From Phycisphaerae bacterium (GTDB lineage Bacteria; Planctomycetota; Phycisphaerae; Phycisphaerales; UBA1924), in contig BJHL01000012.1 in the NCBI GenBank assembly GCA_014192545.1, positions 35,819 through 68,414 on the forward strand: DNA of 32,596 nucleotides, written 5' to 3'. The translations under genes were made by a program, and so were the position numbers. Shown piece by piece: positions 14,335 to 22,077 of this stretch (position 1 is its first letter; each line of letters opens with the position of its first letter). The notes beneath the pieces are model-generated. The model saw only the letters and a program-made list of their open reading frames with translations, did not search any database and was not told the DNA's origin.

Positions 14335-16434
14335 ATGCCCTCTGCGCTTGATCCTTCCCAGGCGTCGCAGCGTTCCCATTCGAGTGTTATCCCACCGACC
14401 CAGCCGGTTTCGCTTAGCAGCGAAGCGGTCTACGGCGTGGTGGAGGTAGTGCGCGCCGATGGTTTGGATGCTGCGGCCATGGCCGGCCCCGCAAAAGGAA
14501 CTGCACCGGCGGGCGGATTGCCGCCTGAGTTGTTTCGTGGGCACAGGCCCCAAGACCTCGCGAGCATTAGCGGCGGCGCGAGTGAGAGCGAATTTTTCAG
14601 CCCCACGCCAGCGGGGTATGTTCGTGGGCGGCACAAGTATGTCATCGTGCTGGGGACGGTGATGAGCGGGCTGGGCAAAGGGATTTTCAGCAGCAGCCTG
14701 GCGAAGATGATGAAGGACAAGGGGCTGGTGGTCGCGCCCATCAAGATGGAAGGCTATCTGAACATGGATTCAGGCACGCTGAATCCGTATCGCCATGGCG
14801 AAGTGTTTGTGCTCGATGACGGCACTGAGTGCGACATGGACCTTGGCACGTACGAGCGGCTGCTGGATCAAAATTTGTCGCGGTATAACTTCACGACCAG
14901 CGGGCAGATTTTCAGTGAGATTCTGCGGCGCGAGCGGCAAGGGCAGTACTTGGGCCGAGACGTGCAGATGATTCCGCACGTGACGGGCGAAGTGAAGCGC
15001 AAGCTGCGAGAACTGGCGATGCGGGGCGATGGGCAGAAGCCGGCCGACGTGGTGTTTGTTGAAGTCGGCGGCACGGTTGGTGATTACGAGAACGGCTTTT
15101 ACATCGAAGCGATGCGTGAGCTGGCGTTTGAAGAGGGTGCTGGCAATGTTTGCTTCGTTGCCCTCACGTACATCATCGAGCCGCCTGCGCTGGGCGAGCA
15201 GAAGAGCAAGGCTGCGCAGCTTGGCATCAAGCGATTGATGGAAGCGGGCATTCAGCCACACATTATCGCGTGTCGCGCGAGCAATGAAGTGGGCGAGAAG
15301 ATTCGCGAGAAGATCGCGATGTTCAGCAACGTGCCGATGCGGCGTGTTTTCTCAATGCATGATCGCACGAGCATTTATTCGATTCCCGAAGACATGCGCA
15401 GCGAGGGGCTTGATCGTGAGATCATGAGCCATCTTGGCATTCACGACCGCGTGGATGCGCGGAGCGAAGACGTGCAGCGCGAAAAGTGGCTGCAATTCGC
15501 CAAGCGATTGTCGATGGACAAGCCGCGTGAGATGAAGGTTGCAATCGCGGGCAAGTATGCTGAGCTGCGCGATGCGTACGCGAGCATCGACAAGGCACTC
15601 GAGCATTGCTCGGCGAGCCTGGGCGTTGAGATTCAACGTGAGTGGATTGAGACAACTGAGATTACCGACAACAACTCGGCTGAGTTTCTGGGCAACATGG
15701 ACGCGATCATTGTTCCTGGCGGCTTTGGCACGCGGGGCGTTGAGGGCAAGATCGCGTGCGTGCGATACGCGCGCGAGAAGATGATTCCGTATCTGGGCAT
15801 TTGTCTTGGCTTCCAGGTCGCCGTCATCGAGTTTGCCCGCAATGTGCTGGGCATCAAGGACGCAACCAGCACCGAGTTCAATCCCGGGGCCGCGAATCCG
15901 CTGATCAGCGAGCTGCCTGAGCAGAAACGCATCGAAGGCCTTGGCGGCACGATGCGGCTGGGCGCGCAAGATGTCGCCATCACGCCCGCCACGCTGGCGT
16001 CGTTCCTGTTTAGCAACGCAACGACCATCCGCGAACGATTCCGCCACCGCTACGAAGTCGAGCCCGCGTATATCGAGCAGCTTGAAGCCGCGGGCATGAT
16101 CTTCAGCGGCCGCCACCCCTCGCGGCCCATCATGCAATTCCTTGAGCTTCCGCGCACGTTGCCCGCCGCCAGCGGCGCAGGCGTGCGCGAACTTGCAGGC
16201 ACCGCCGCCGCTGGCCTGACCAAGCCCGGCATCACGCATCCGTACTTTGTCGGCGCGCAGTTCCACCCCGAGCTTACCAGCCGCCCCTTGCGTCCCCAGC
16301 CAATGTTCATGGGCTTGATCGCCGCCGCGATTGCGAAGAAGTACCCAACGATTGACGCACGCGACCCGTGGGCGAGCGAGATCAAGCGATGGACGATGCC
16401 GGTGAAGCGAGCGGCTGAGGTTGTGGGTGTGTGA
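14335..16434 (+). CDS. pyrG: CTP synthase, divergent form with N-terminal extension
   Basis: About 699 residues against the usual 545 or so. It would make CTP from UTP, ATP and glutamine. A low-complexity extension of some 100 residues comes first. The synthetase domain (about 101-395) keeps GLGKG, the Asp of DMDLGTYER and VEVGGTVGD, but KLDPYINVDPG of normal enzymes reads KMEGYLNMDSG (137-147), and the UTP-binding KTKPTQHSV reads KSKAAQLGI (290-298). The C-terminal glutamine amidotransferase domain is complete: Cys490 in LGICLGFQ and the His/Glu pair in QFHPE near 642-645, with an extra segment of about 20 residues just before. ATG 14335 is preferred to GTG 14311 because a possible -10 lies between them. 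Either the cell's only CTP synthase of an unusual subfamily or a paralogue; a complete genome would decide. Confidence 0.88.
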   Translation: MPSALDPSQASQRSHSSVIPPTQPVSLSSEAVYGVVEVVRADGLDAAAMAGPAKGTAPAGGLPPELFRGHRPQDLASISGGASESEFFSPTPAGYVRGRHKYVIVLGTVMSGLGKGIFSSSLAKMMKDKGLVVAPIKMEGYLNMDSGTLNPYRHGEVFVLDDGTECDMDLGTYERLLDQNLSRYNFTTSGQIFSEILRRERQGQYLGRDVQMIPHVTGEVKRKLRELAMRGDGQKPADVVFVEVGGTVGDYENGFYIEAMRELAFEEGAGNVCFVALTYIIEPPALGEQKSKAAQLGIKRLMEAGIQPHIIACRASNEVGEKIREKIAMFSNVPMRRVFSMHDRTSIYSIPEDMRSEGLDREIMSHLGIHDRVDARSEDVQREKWLQFAKRLSMDKPREMKVAIAGKYAELRDAYASIDKALEHCSASLGVEIQREWIETTEITDNNSAEFLGNMDAIIVPGGFGTRGVEGKIACVRYAREKMIPYLGICLGFQVAVIEFARNVLGIKDATSTEFNPGAANPLISELPEQKRIEGLGGTMRLGAQDVAITPATLASFLFSNATTIRERFRHRYEVEPAYIEQLEAAGMIFSGRHPSRPIMQFLELPRTLPAASGAGVRELAGTAAAGLTKPGITHPYFVGAQFHPELTSRPLRPQPMFMGLIAAAIAKKYPTIDARDPWASEIKRWTMPVKRAAEVVGV

Positions 16435-16501
16435 CACGTGCGACCGTTCTACCGGTCTCCGAACGAGAGCCTTCGCTTAGCGAGAAAGAGTCTACTACTT
16501 C

Positions 16502-16948
16502 TTACGCATATCCCAGCCGATCAAGGTCATCTTCGTCGAGTCCAAACTGGTGGCCGATCTCATGCAAGAGCGTGATGCGGATTTGCTCGCGAATGGCGTC
16601 GATGCCGCCCGGGCCCGTGGAGTCATCAGCGTCGCGCGGGCTTTCGCGACCAGTGGTCACTAGCCACCCGCCAGCTTCTGCGACGATTCCTTCGCGATAG
16701 AGCATTATCTCGGCTGGCAACTCGCCGCTCGCTTCGACGGTTTGTTCGGTGAACGCGAAGCCCGAGTGCAACCCGCAAAGTTCGTCGGCGTCGTCTCGCG
16801 TCATGCCGAAGCTTTCGAGAACTTCGTCGCTGGGTTCGTCTTCGACGATGACGGGGACCTCATCGAGCAGTGTGCGCAGCTGCGCGGGCAGGGCCGCGAT
16901 CTGTTCTTCGACGAGGGCATCAAACTCATCACGTTGCCGAGGAGACAT
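16502..16948 (-). CDS. Small zincin-like metallopeptidase
   Basis: 148 residues of the zincin_1 / DUF1025 kind. The end of the protein carries HEIGHQFGLDEDD at about residues 129-141, the extended HExxHxxG zinc signature of this family; the rest is acidic, with VPVIVEDEPSDEVLESFG near the start, as in these proteins. Members are short cytoplasmic proteins whose peptidase activity is mostly unproven. ATG 16948 is used; the frame stays open to a GTG at 16981. Convergent with pyrG, with 67 bases between the two stop codons and no strong terminator. Confidence 0.82.
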   Translation of the reverse strand: MSPRQRDEFDALVEEQIAALPAQLRTLLDEVPVIVEDEPSDEVLESFGMTRDDADELCGLHSGFAFTEQTVEASGELPAEIMLYREGIVAEAGGWLVTTGRESPRDADDSTGPGGIDAIREQIRITLLHEIGHQFGLDEDDLDRLGYA

Positions 16949-17023
16949 GCTTGAAACGTAGTGCGGCAAACGGCAGGTCACTGTGTGCAGTGTGGCCGTT
17001 GCGACGCGAGTGCTTCCACGCGT

Positions 17024-17968
17024 TCATGGGCCATTGAGCAACTTGTGCATCGTCAGTGGTGGCTCTTCCAGCACGGGTCGCAGGCGGATGCAGTCAATCG
17101 CTACGCCGACCAGACCGAGGGTGAATAGCGTGCTGCCCACAAGGATGATGAGCCGGCCTACTTGGCGGAGTTGCTCTTCGATAGGCCCGGCGGTGCTGCT
17201 GCTGGCGAGCAGGACGATGTCACCTGAAACGATGATGGCAAGCACGCCCAGCATCGCGGCCATGGTTTGACGATCAACTCGCCCTGTGCGCATGAGGTAC
17301 GAACGAGCGGCGAGCGTGCGAGCGGCAGGTCGCAAGCATAGAAGAATGCCAGCGAGCGTGATGCTGATTGAGATGCGGAGCAGTGTGCGCGTCGCAGGAG
17401 CGGCGTGGTCAAACGCGTACGGAAACGCGAAGGCCCAGTCGTGGACGATGAGAGTGCGGTAGAGGATCGCGACCAGCGGAACATAGAGCAGAGCACCGGC
17501 CAGAGCCATGAGGGCTTCTTGCTTTGGAATGCCTTCGTGTGGTTTGAGCAGCGACCATGCGCCCAAACCAGAAATCGCGGCAAAGACAACGGCGGAAATC
17601 GAGAAGCCCGCAGGTGATACTCCGAGCGAGACGCTGGAGAGTTCGGTGAGGCGTGCGCCCCAAACACAGAGGGCGCTCAGAAGCGCAGCAACGCTCCAGA
17701 TGACCATGCCCCACGCAGTGCGTTTGGGGTGATAAAGCTGTTTGAGCTCCGAGGCATTGGGATCAACAACGCTCAGCAGCGTGGCGCGGACGGGCGTTGC
17801 ACACTCGGGGCAGATCGCGACGACGCTGAGGCCTTTCAGGTCGTATCCGCAGCGAGCGCAGGGGAGCGAACCGCCCAACTCGCGGCCCAATGCAGTGGGC
17901 CGCGGGGACTTGAGGGGAAACGGCGAGTTGTCTTCAGCCGGCGCTGGTGGCGTGGGCGGCTGGGACAT
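17024..17968 (-). CDS. Zinc-ribbon multi-helix membrane protein
   Basis: 314 residues. A proline-rich start is followed by a zinc ribbon, CARCGYDLKGL and CPECATP (Cys37, Cys40, Cys53, Cys56), and then about six hydrophobic helices (roughly 84-105, 113-135, 147-172, 200-220, 237-258 and 275-298). The CxxCGYDLxGL...CPEC ribbon ahead of a membrane domain is a recurrent architecture in Planctomycetota; its function is not known to me. ATG 17968 is chosen as the codon nearest the ribbon with a plausible start; the frame is open further up without protein-like composition. Divergent from the MoxR gene. Confidence 0.72.
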   Translation of the reverse strand: MSQPPTPPAPAEDNSPFPLKSPRPTALGRELGGSLPCARCGYDLKGLSVVAICPECATPVRATLLSVVDPNASELKQLYHPKRTAWGMVIWSVAALLSALCVWGARLTELSSVSLGVSPAGFSISAVVFAAISGLGAWSLLKPHEGIPKQEALMALAGALLYVPLVAILYRTLIVHDWAFAFPYAFDHAAPATRTLLRISISITLAGILLCLRPAARTLAARSYLMRTGRVDRQTMAAMLGVLAIIVSGDIVLLASSSTAGPIEEQLRQVGRLIILVGSTLFTLGLVGVAIDCIRLRPVLEEPPLTMHKLLNGP

Positions 17969-18205
17969 GCGTTCAAACTCCAGCCCTGTGCGAACGGCGG
18001 CACAAGGACGACAACCTCCTGAGATCTTCCGCGTGAAGATAAAGCACAGCATACCAGCTTTTGGCAAAACCTCCAACCCTATTGGAACCGAAAGGAGCAA
18101 AAAGCACGAATCGGTCGTGAATCAACTCGTGTCGCACTGATAACGCAGTCCAGTCCAGCGAGATCTCTCTCCCAGCATCGTTCGTCGTACCATCGCCAAC
18201 CAACC

Positions 18206-19195
18206 ATGCCCTTGCCATTCAATAGCGTCGATCTTCAATCCGGTTCCATTTCCAGCAATGGCACGCATGCGCGCGGGGCGCTGGTCGCCCTGCGGGCGAA
18301 TATCGCCAAGGCTTTGTTCGGGCAATCAGCCGCTATTGATCGCGTGATTTGCTGCTTGCTCGCGCGTGGACATTGCTTGATTGAAGACGTGCCCGGCGTG
18401 GGCAAAACCGTGCTCGCAACGGCCCTGTCGCGCAGTGTTGATTGCAGCTTTACTCGCCTGCAACTCACGCCCGACACACTGCCGGGAGATGTGCTAGGCG
18501 TAAGCATTTACGACAAAGCAACGGGCGAGTTCATTTATAAGCGCGGACCGATTTTCGCCAACATCGTGCTTGCTGATGAAATCAACCGCACACCCCCGCG
18601 CACGCAAAGTGCGCTGCTTGAGGCCATGGCCGAGGCAACCGTGAGCGTCGACGGCCGCGTGATCGAACTCGAACGCCCCTTCATGGTGATTGCAACGCAA
18701 AATCCGTTTGATTTTGAGGGCACGTATCTGCTTCCGGAGAATCAACTCGATCGCTTCCTGATGCGGCTGAGCCTTGGATATCCCGACGCCGCAGAGGAGG
18801 CACGAATTCTGCACGAGCGCCCCGGCAACACGCCATTGCACACACTCGCGCCAGTGATTACCAAGCAGCAGTTGGTCGCGATGCAAGACGAAGTAGACCG
18901 CGTAAAAGTTGACCCCTCGCTCCTGCAATACATCGTCATGTTCGCGAATGCAACGCGCAAGCACGAGGCACTGCTGCACGGACTCTCGCCGCGAGGGAGC
19001 TTGAGTCTCGCGCAAGCGGCTCGCGCACAAGCCTATTACCAGGGACGCGATTACGTGATTCCCGAAGACATCACGCAGAACATCCAGCCGGTCTGTGCAC
19101 ACCGGGTCATTCTCAAATCCGGCCCAGCCGCACGCCTCGATGCCGCCAGCGACGTGCTCGACGAAATTCTGCGAACCGTCGCAAGTCCGGTATGA
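18206..19195 (+). CDS. MoxR-type AAA+ ATPase
   Basis: 329 residues, the usual size. Walker A PGVGKT (63-68), Walker B IVLADEIN (119-126), then RTPPRTQSALLEAMAEATVSVDG and the sensor ATQNPFDFEGTY typical of MoxR, with a helical lid to the end. MoxR ATPases act as chaperones in assembling metal- or membrane-associated complexes and normally sit next to a DUF58 and VWA gene; neither is in this window, so the partner is unknown. The neighbour downstream is a CDGSH iron-sulfur gene, separated by an inverted repeat. ATG 18206 has no Shine-Dalgarno sequence. Confidence 0.9.
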   Translation: MPLPFNSVDLQSGSISSNGTHARGALVALRANIAKALFGQSAAIDRVICCLLARGHCLIEDVPGVGKTVLATALSRSVDCSFTRLQLTPDTLPGDVLGVSIYDKATGEFIYKRGPIFANIVLADEINRTPPRTQSALLEAMAEATVSVDGRVIELERPFMVIATQNPFDFEGTYLLPENQLDRFLMRLSLGYPDAAEEARILHERPGNTPLHTLAPVITKQQLVAMQDEVDRVKVDPSLLQYIVMFANATRKHEALLHGLSPRGSLSLAQAARAQAYYQGRDYVIPEDITQNIQPVCAHRVILKSGPAARLDAASDVLDEILRTVASPV

Positions 19196-19199
19196 AGTG

Positions 19200-19302
19200 G
19201 AAGTGACGAAGTGAGGAAGTGACGGAGTGACGAAGGAAAGGCATTCCCAGCAGACACACTCTGCCGGCCTGCATTTTCTTCGTCACTCCGTCACTTCGTT
19301 AC
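19200..19302. repeat. Inverted pair of octamer arrays
   Basis: GAAGTGACGGAGTGACGAAG at 19216-19235 recurs exactly inverted at 19278-19297, leaving a 42-base loop. The left arm extends as an 8-base tandem array from about 19200. In RNA this forms a very stable hairpin between the MoxR and CDGSH genes. It lacks an adjacent T-tract, so termination is possible but not evident. Confidence 0.82.
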
Positions 19303-19313
19303 TACTGTCTTTT

Positions 19314-19580
19314 ATGCCTCGAATCGTTCGCTTTGAATCCACGACGCCCATCAAGGTCGATCCCAACCTCAGGCCGGGCGATACGCCGCCAGCGCCAAAC
19401 ATCATCGCGTGGCCTCGCGATGACCAAGGAAATCTGAAGGTCCTGTCACTCTGCACCTGCGGCGTTTCCGCCAAATATCCCTTTTGCGACGGTGCCCACA
19501 AGATCTGCAACGACGAAGACGCGACCGTCACGTACGTCTACGACACTGCCGCCAGGACGCGTGTGCCCGCAGGCGGATGA
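19314..19580 (+). CDS. CDGSH iron-sulfur domain protein
   Basis: 88 residues with one CDGSH-type site, CTCGVSAKYPFCDGAH: ligands Cys47, Cys49, Cys58 and His62, the three-Cys one-His set that holds a redox-active, labile 2Fe-2S cluster. No membrane anchor is seen, so it is probably a soluble electron-transfer or cluster-transfer protein. ATG 19314 follows the inverted repeat directly. The plsX gene starts about 100 bases downstream and may be co-transcribed. Confidence 0.9.
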   Translation: MPRIVRFESTTPIKVDPNLRPGDTPPAPNIIAWPRDDQGNLKVLSLCTCGVSAKYPFCDGAHKICNDEDATVTYVYDTAARTRVPAGG

Positions 19581-19678
19581 TTGCTCGGTCTGCTTTCGTA
19601 CGCACCCCAACCGTTCGTCGACTCAGGCATACGCTGGCTTTCGCACGCCTTGCACTCGTTTTGGAGACGGCCTTCCCC

Positions 19679-20803
19679 ATGTCGCAACCTGTTCCCGGTC
19701 AATTGCACAGTAACGGCCACGCTTCGGCGCAACATCGTCCGACGCGGATCGCCGTCGACGTCATGGGGGGCGATCACGCGCCCGACGCGATCCTCAAGGG
19801 TGCCATCCTCGCCCTCGAAGACATGGCCCCGGGGGATAAGATCGTGCTCGTTGGCTCAGGCGGCCTTATTCGCGAATTTCTCGACGAGAAAGGCATCGCT
19901 GAAGGCGATCCCCGGCTCGAAATCGTCCATGCCTCCGAAGTCATTGAAATGGGCGACAGTGCGGCCAAAGCCGTGCGGCAAAAAGTTGATAGCAGCATCG
20001 TCAAAATGCACCAGATGGGCGCCGTGGGCCACCCATTGCACTGCGACGGCGTGATGAGCGCGGGCAACACCGGCGCGTGCGTCGCCGCAGCCATGCTCAA
20101 CATGCGCCGCCTGCCAGGCGTCATCCGCCCCGGCATCGCCGTGACAATTCCAGCCTTCCACGGCAACGTGATTTTGACCGACGCCGGCGCAAATCCCGAG
20201 CCCAAAGCCGAGCACTTGTGGCAATACGGCTTGATGGCCGAACTGATGGCCAAACAAACGCTGGGTTTGACGAATCCCCGCGTCGCCCTCATGAACATCG
20301 GCAGCGAAGAAGCCAAGGGCACCGGACTGGTGAAGCAAACGCGCGACCTGCTGCGTGCAACGCCCGGCCTGAACTACATCGGCTTTGTCGAAGGACGCGA
20401 TTTCTTCGAAGGCGTGGCCGACGTGGTCATCACCGACGGGCTCGTGGGCAACACATTGCTCAAGGCTGCCGAAGGCATGGCACGCAGCTTGTTCAAAGCG
20501 ATTGCACATGAACTGCTGTTGCAAGACCCGGGCCTGATGGTGCGATTCGAGCCGGTCGTCAAAGCAATCTACGCAAAGAACGATTATCACGAGACTGGCG
20601 GCGCGCCCCTCATGGGCGTCAATGGCGTCTGCTTCATCGCCCACGGCAGCAGCGAGGCCCGCAGCATTCGCGCCGCGATTCGCAATTGCCGGGCCTATGC
20701 GCGCACAACAACCAACCAACAAATCGTGCAGCGGCTTGAAGAAGTCCAGCCGGTCTTGGATGCGTATCTCGCGGAGAACAAGCTTGAAGGAGGCAAGGTG
20801 TGA
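19679..20803 (+). CDS. plsX: Phosphate acyltransferase PlsX
   Basis: 374 residues. PlsX converts acyl-ACP to acyl-phosphate for the PlsY route of phosphatidic acid synthesis. Diagnostic segments: RIAVDVMGGDHAPDAILKGA, SVIEMGDSAAKAVRQK-like residues in the middle, GVMSAGNTGACVAAAM, NIGSEEAKGTG and VVITDGLVGNTLLKAAEGM. The first 20 or so residues before RIAVD are a non-conserved extension. ATG 19679 is the nearest start; no Shine-Dalgarno sequence is seen. The gene overlaps fabH by 4 bases, the classical plsX-fabH pair, though rpmF, often found in front, is absent. Confidence 0.95.
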   Translation: MSQPVPGQLHSNGHASAQHRPTRIAVDVMGGDHAPDAILKGAILALEDMAPGDKIVLVGSGGLIREFLDEKGIAEGDPRLEIVHASEVIEMGDSAAKAVRQKVDSSIVKMHQMGAVGHPLHCDGVMSAGNTGACVAAAMLNMRRLPGVIRPGIAVTIPAFHGNVILTDAGANPEPKAEHLWQYGLMAELMAKQTLGLTNPRVALMNIGSEEAKGTGLVKQTRDLLRATPGLNYIGFVEGRDFFEGVADVVITDGLVGNTLLKAAEGMARSLFKAIAHELLLQDPGLMVRFEPVVKAIYAKNDYHETGGAPLMGVNGVCFIAHGSSEARSIRAAIRNCRAYARTTTNQQIVQRLEEVQPVLDAYLAENKLEGGKV

Positions 20804-21861
20804 TCGACCCCAGCGCACGGCGCAGTGGTTATTCGTATGGCCCAGGGACGGGTACGTTCGCGGGACGGGTGGGCGTGCGGGTTGCGGGAACGGGCATCGC
20901 GTTGCCCAGCAAGCGGCTGAACAACGCTGATCTGATGAAATTGATGGACACCAGCGACGAGTGGATCGTGCAGCGCACCGGAATCCGCGAGCGGCGCATC
21001 ATCGACGCTGACAAAAAAGAGAGCACCAAAACGCTCGGCGCAGCTGCCTTGCGAACTGCACTCGCCGAAGCCCGCATGGAAGCGAGCGAACTTGATCTGA
21101 TCATCTGCGCGACGATGACCTCCGAAATGCAGTGCCCCGCCACAGCAAACCTGATCTGCGACATTCTGGGCGCAGGCACCACGGGCAGCTTCGACCTCAA
21201 CGCCGCATGCAGCGGATTCGTCTACGGCATGAACATCGCCCACGACCTGATCCGCGGCGGCGCGTATCGCAATATCGGGCTGATCGGCGCCGACACGCTC
21301 AGTACGCTCATGAACTACAACAACGCCGGTCGCGGCACCGCCATCATCTTCGGCGACGGCGCTGGTGCCATCGTGATGCGTGCCACCGACGACGTCAACA
21401 AAGGTCTTATCGCCCAAGCCATGCACTGCGACGGCACCGGCTGGAAAGAAATCTTCGTGCCCAAGTGCGAACGCGACTTCCCGGCAGGTGCCGTGATTGA
21501 CCCCGCGACCATGAACAAGGTTCACATGAACGGAGCAGCGGTTTTCAAATTCGCCGTCAGCACGTTCAGTAACTTGATTCAAGAAACTCTGGACAAGGGC
21601 CACGTGAAGGTCGAAGACGTTGACATGTTCGTCTGTCACCAAAGCAACAGCCGCATTCTGGAAAGCGCCCGCGAGCGGTTCGGCTTGCCGCACGACAAGC
21701 TGTACGTCAACATCGATCGCTTCGGCAACACCGTCGGCGCGAGTGTACCGCTTTGTCTGCACGAGTTGCGAGCCGCAGGCCGGGTTCGCGAGGGGCACAA
21801 AGTTATGTTTCTCGCATTTGGCGGTGGCCTGACCTGGGGCAGCAGTTTGTGGCAAATGTGA
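20800..21861 (+). CDS. fabH: 3-oxoacyl-ACP synthase III (FabH)
   Basis: 353 residues. FabH condenses acetyl-CoA (or a branched acyl-CoA) with malonyl-ACP to start fatty acid synthesis. The thiolase-fold triad is complete: Cys137 in NAACSGFVYG, His280 in CHQSNSRI and Asn310 in RFGNTVGAS; GDGAGAIVM and the final GGGLTWGSSL are also typical. A 20-residue extension precedes the GRVGVRVAGTG strand. The GTG start at 20800 shares four bases (GTGA) with the plsX stop, and AAGGAGG at 20787-20793 gives a strong ribosome binding site at 6 bases' spacing, so the two genes are translationally coupled. Confidence 0.96.
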   Translation: MIDPSARRSGYSYGPGTGTFAGRVGVRVAGTGIALPSKRLNNADLMKLMDTSDEWIVQRTGIRERRIIDADKKESTKTLGAAALRTALAEARMEASELDLIICATMTSEMQCPATANLICDILGAGTTGSFDLNAACSGFVYGMNIAHDLIRGGAYRNIGLIGADTLSTLMNYNNAGRGTAIIFGDGAGAIVMRATDDVNKGLIAQAMHCDGTGWKEIFVPKCERDFPAGAVIDPATMNKVHMNGAAVFKFAVSTFSNLIQETLDKGHVKVEDVDMFVCHQSNSRILESARERFGLPHDKLYVNIDRFGNTVGASVPLCLHELRAAGRVREGHKVMFLAFGGGLTWGSSLWQM

Positions 21862-21881
21862 CTCGGTCCAATCTCGCTGAT

Positions 21882-21911
21882 TTCGCTCACAACCCCAGTT
21901 TTCGGTAGACT
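21882..21911 (+). promoter_or_regulatory. Candidate promoter of the exported protein gene at 22078
   Basis: TTCGCT (21882-21887), 18 bases, TAGACT (21906-21911). The predicted leader is about 160 bases and carries a triplicated 14-mer near its end. Confidence 0.32.
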
Positions 21912-22010
21912 TTGCCGCCGGAACTTGTAAGGGCAGCAGCCGTCTAACCGATGGAATACGCAACCGAGTCGCTCCCGCGCGGTAGAACCGATAGGGCTAC
22001 TGGGTTTCGC

Positions 22011-22050
22011 CCAAGGTTCTTTGTCCAAGGTTCTTAGTCCAAGGTTGATG
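22011..22050 (+). repeat. Three tandem 14-bp units in a leader
   Basis: CCAAGGTTCTTTGT (22011), CCAAGGTTCTTAGT (22025) and CCAAGGTTGATG (22039), in exact 14-base phase, 28 bases upstream of the ATG at 22078. They may be protein- or RNA-binding sites, or recent slippage. Confidence 0.8.
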
Positions 22051-22077
22051 GGTTATCGCAAATACGTGGAGGTCAGC

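Noticed and set aside
16000..19200. dif recombination site near the composition change
   Set aside because: No sequence resembling the XerC/XerD arms and central region was found by eye; a profile search would be needed.
19216..19297. Ordinary rho-independent terminator after the MoxR gene
   Set aside because: The 42-base loop, the tandem octamer make-up of the arms and the lack of an adjacent T-tract do not fit a standard terminator, though some termination cannot be excluded.
18206..19580. MoxR-DUF58-VWA type operon
   Set aside because: Only the MoxR ATPase is present; the next genes are a CDGSH protein and plsX, and the upstream gene is on the other strand.
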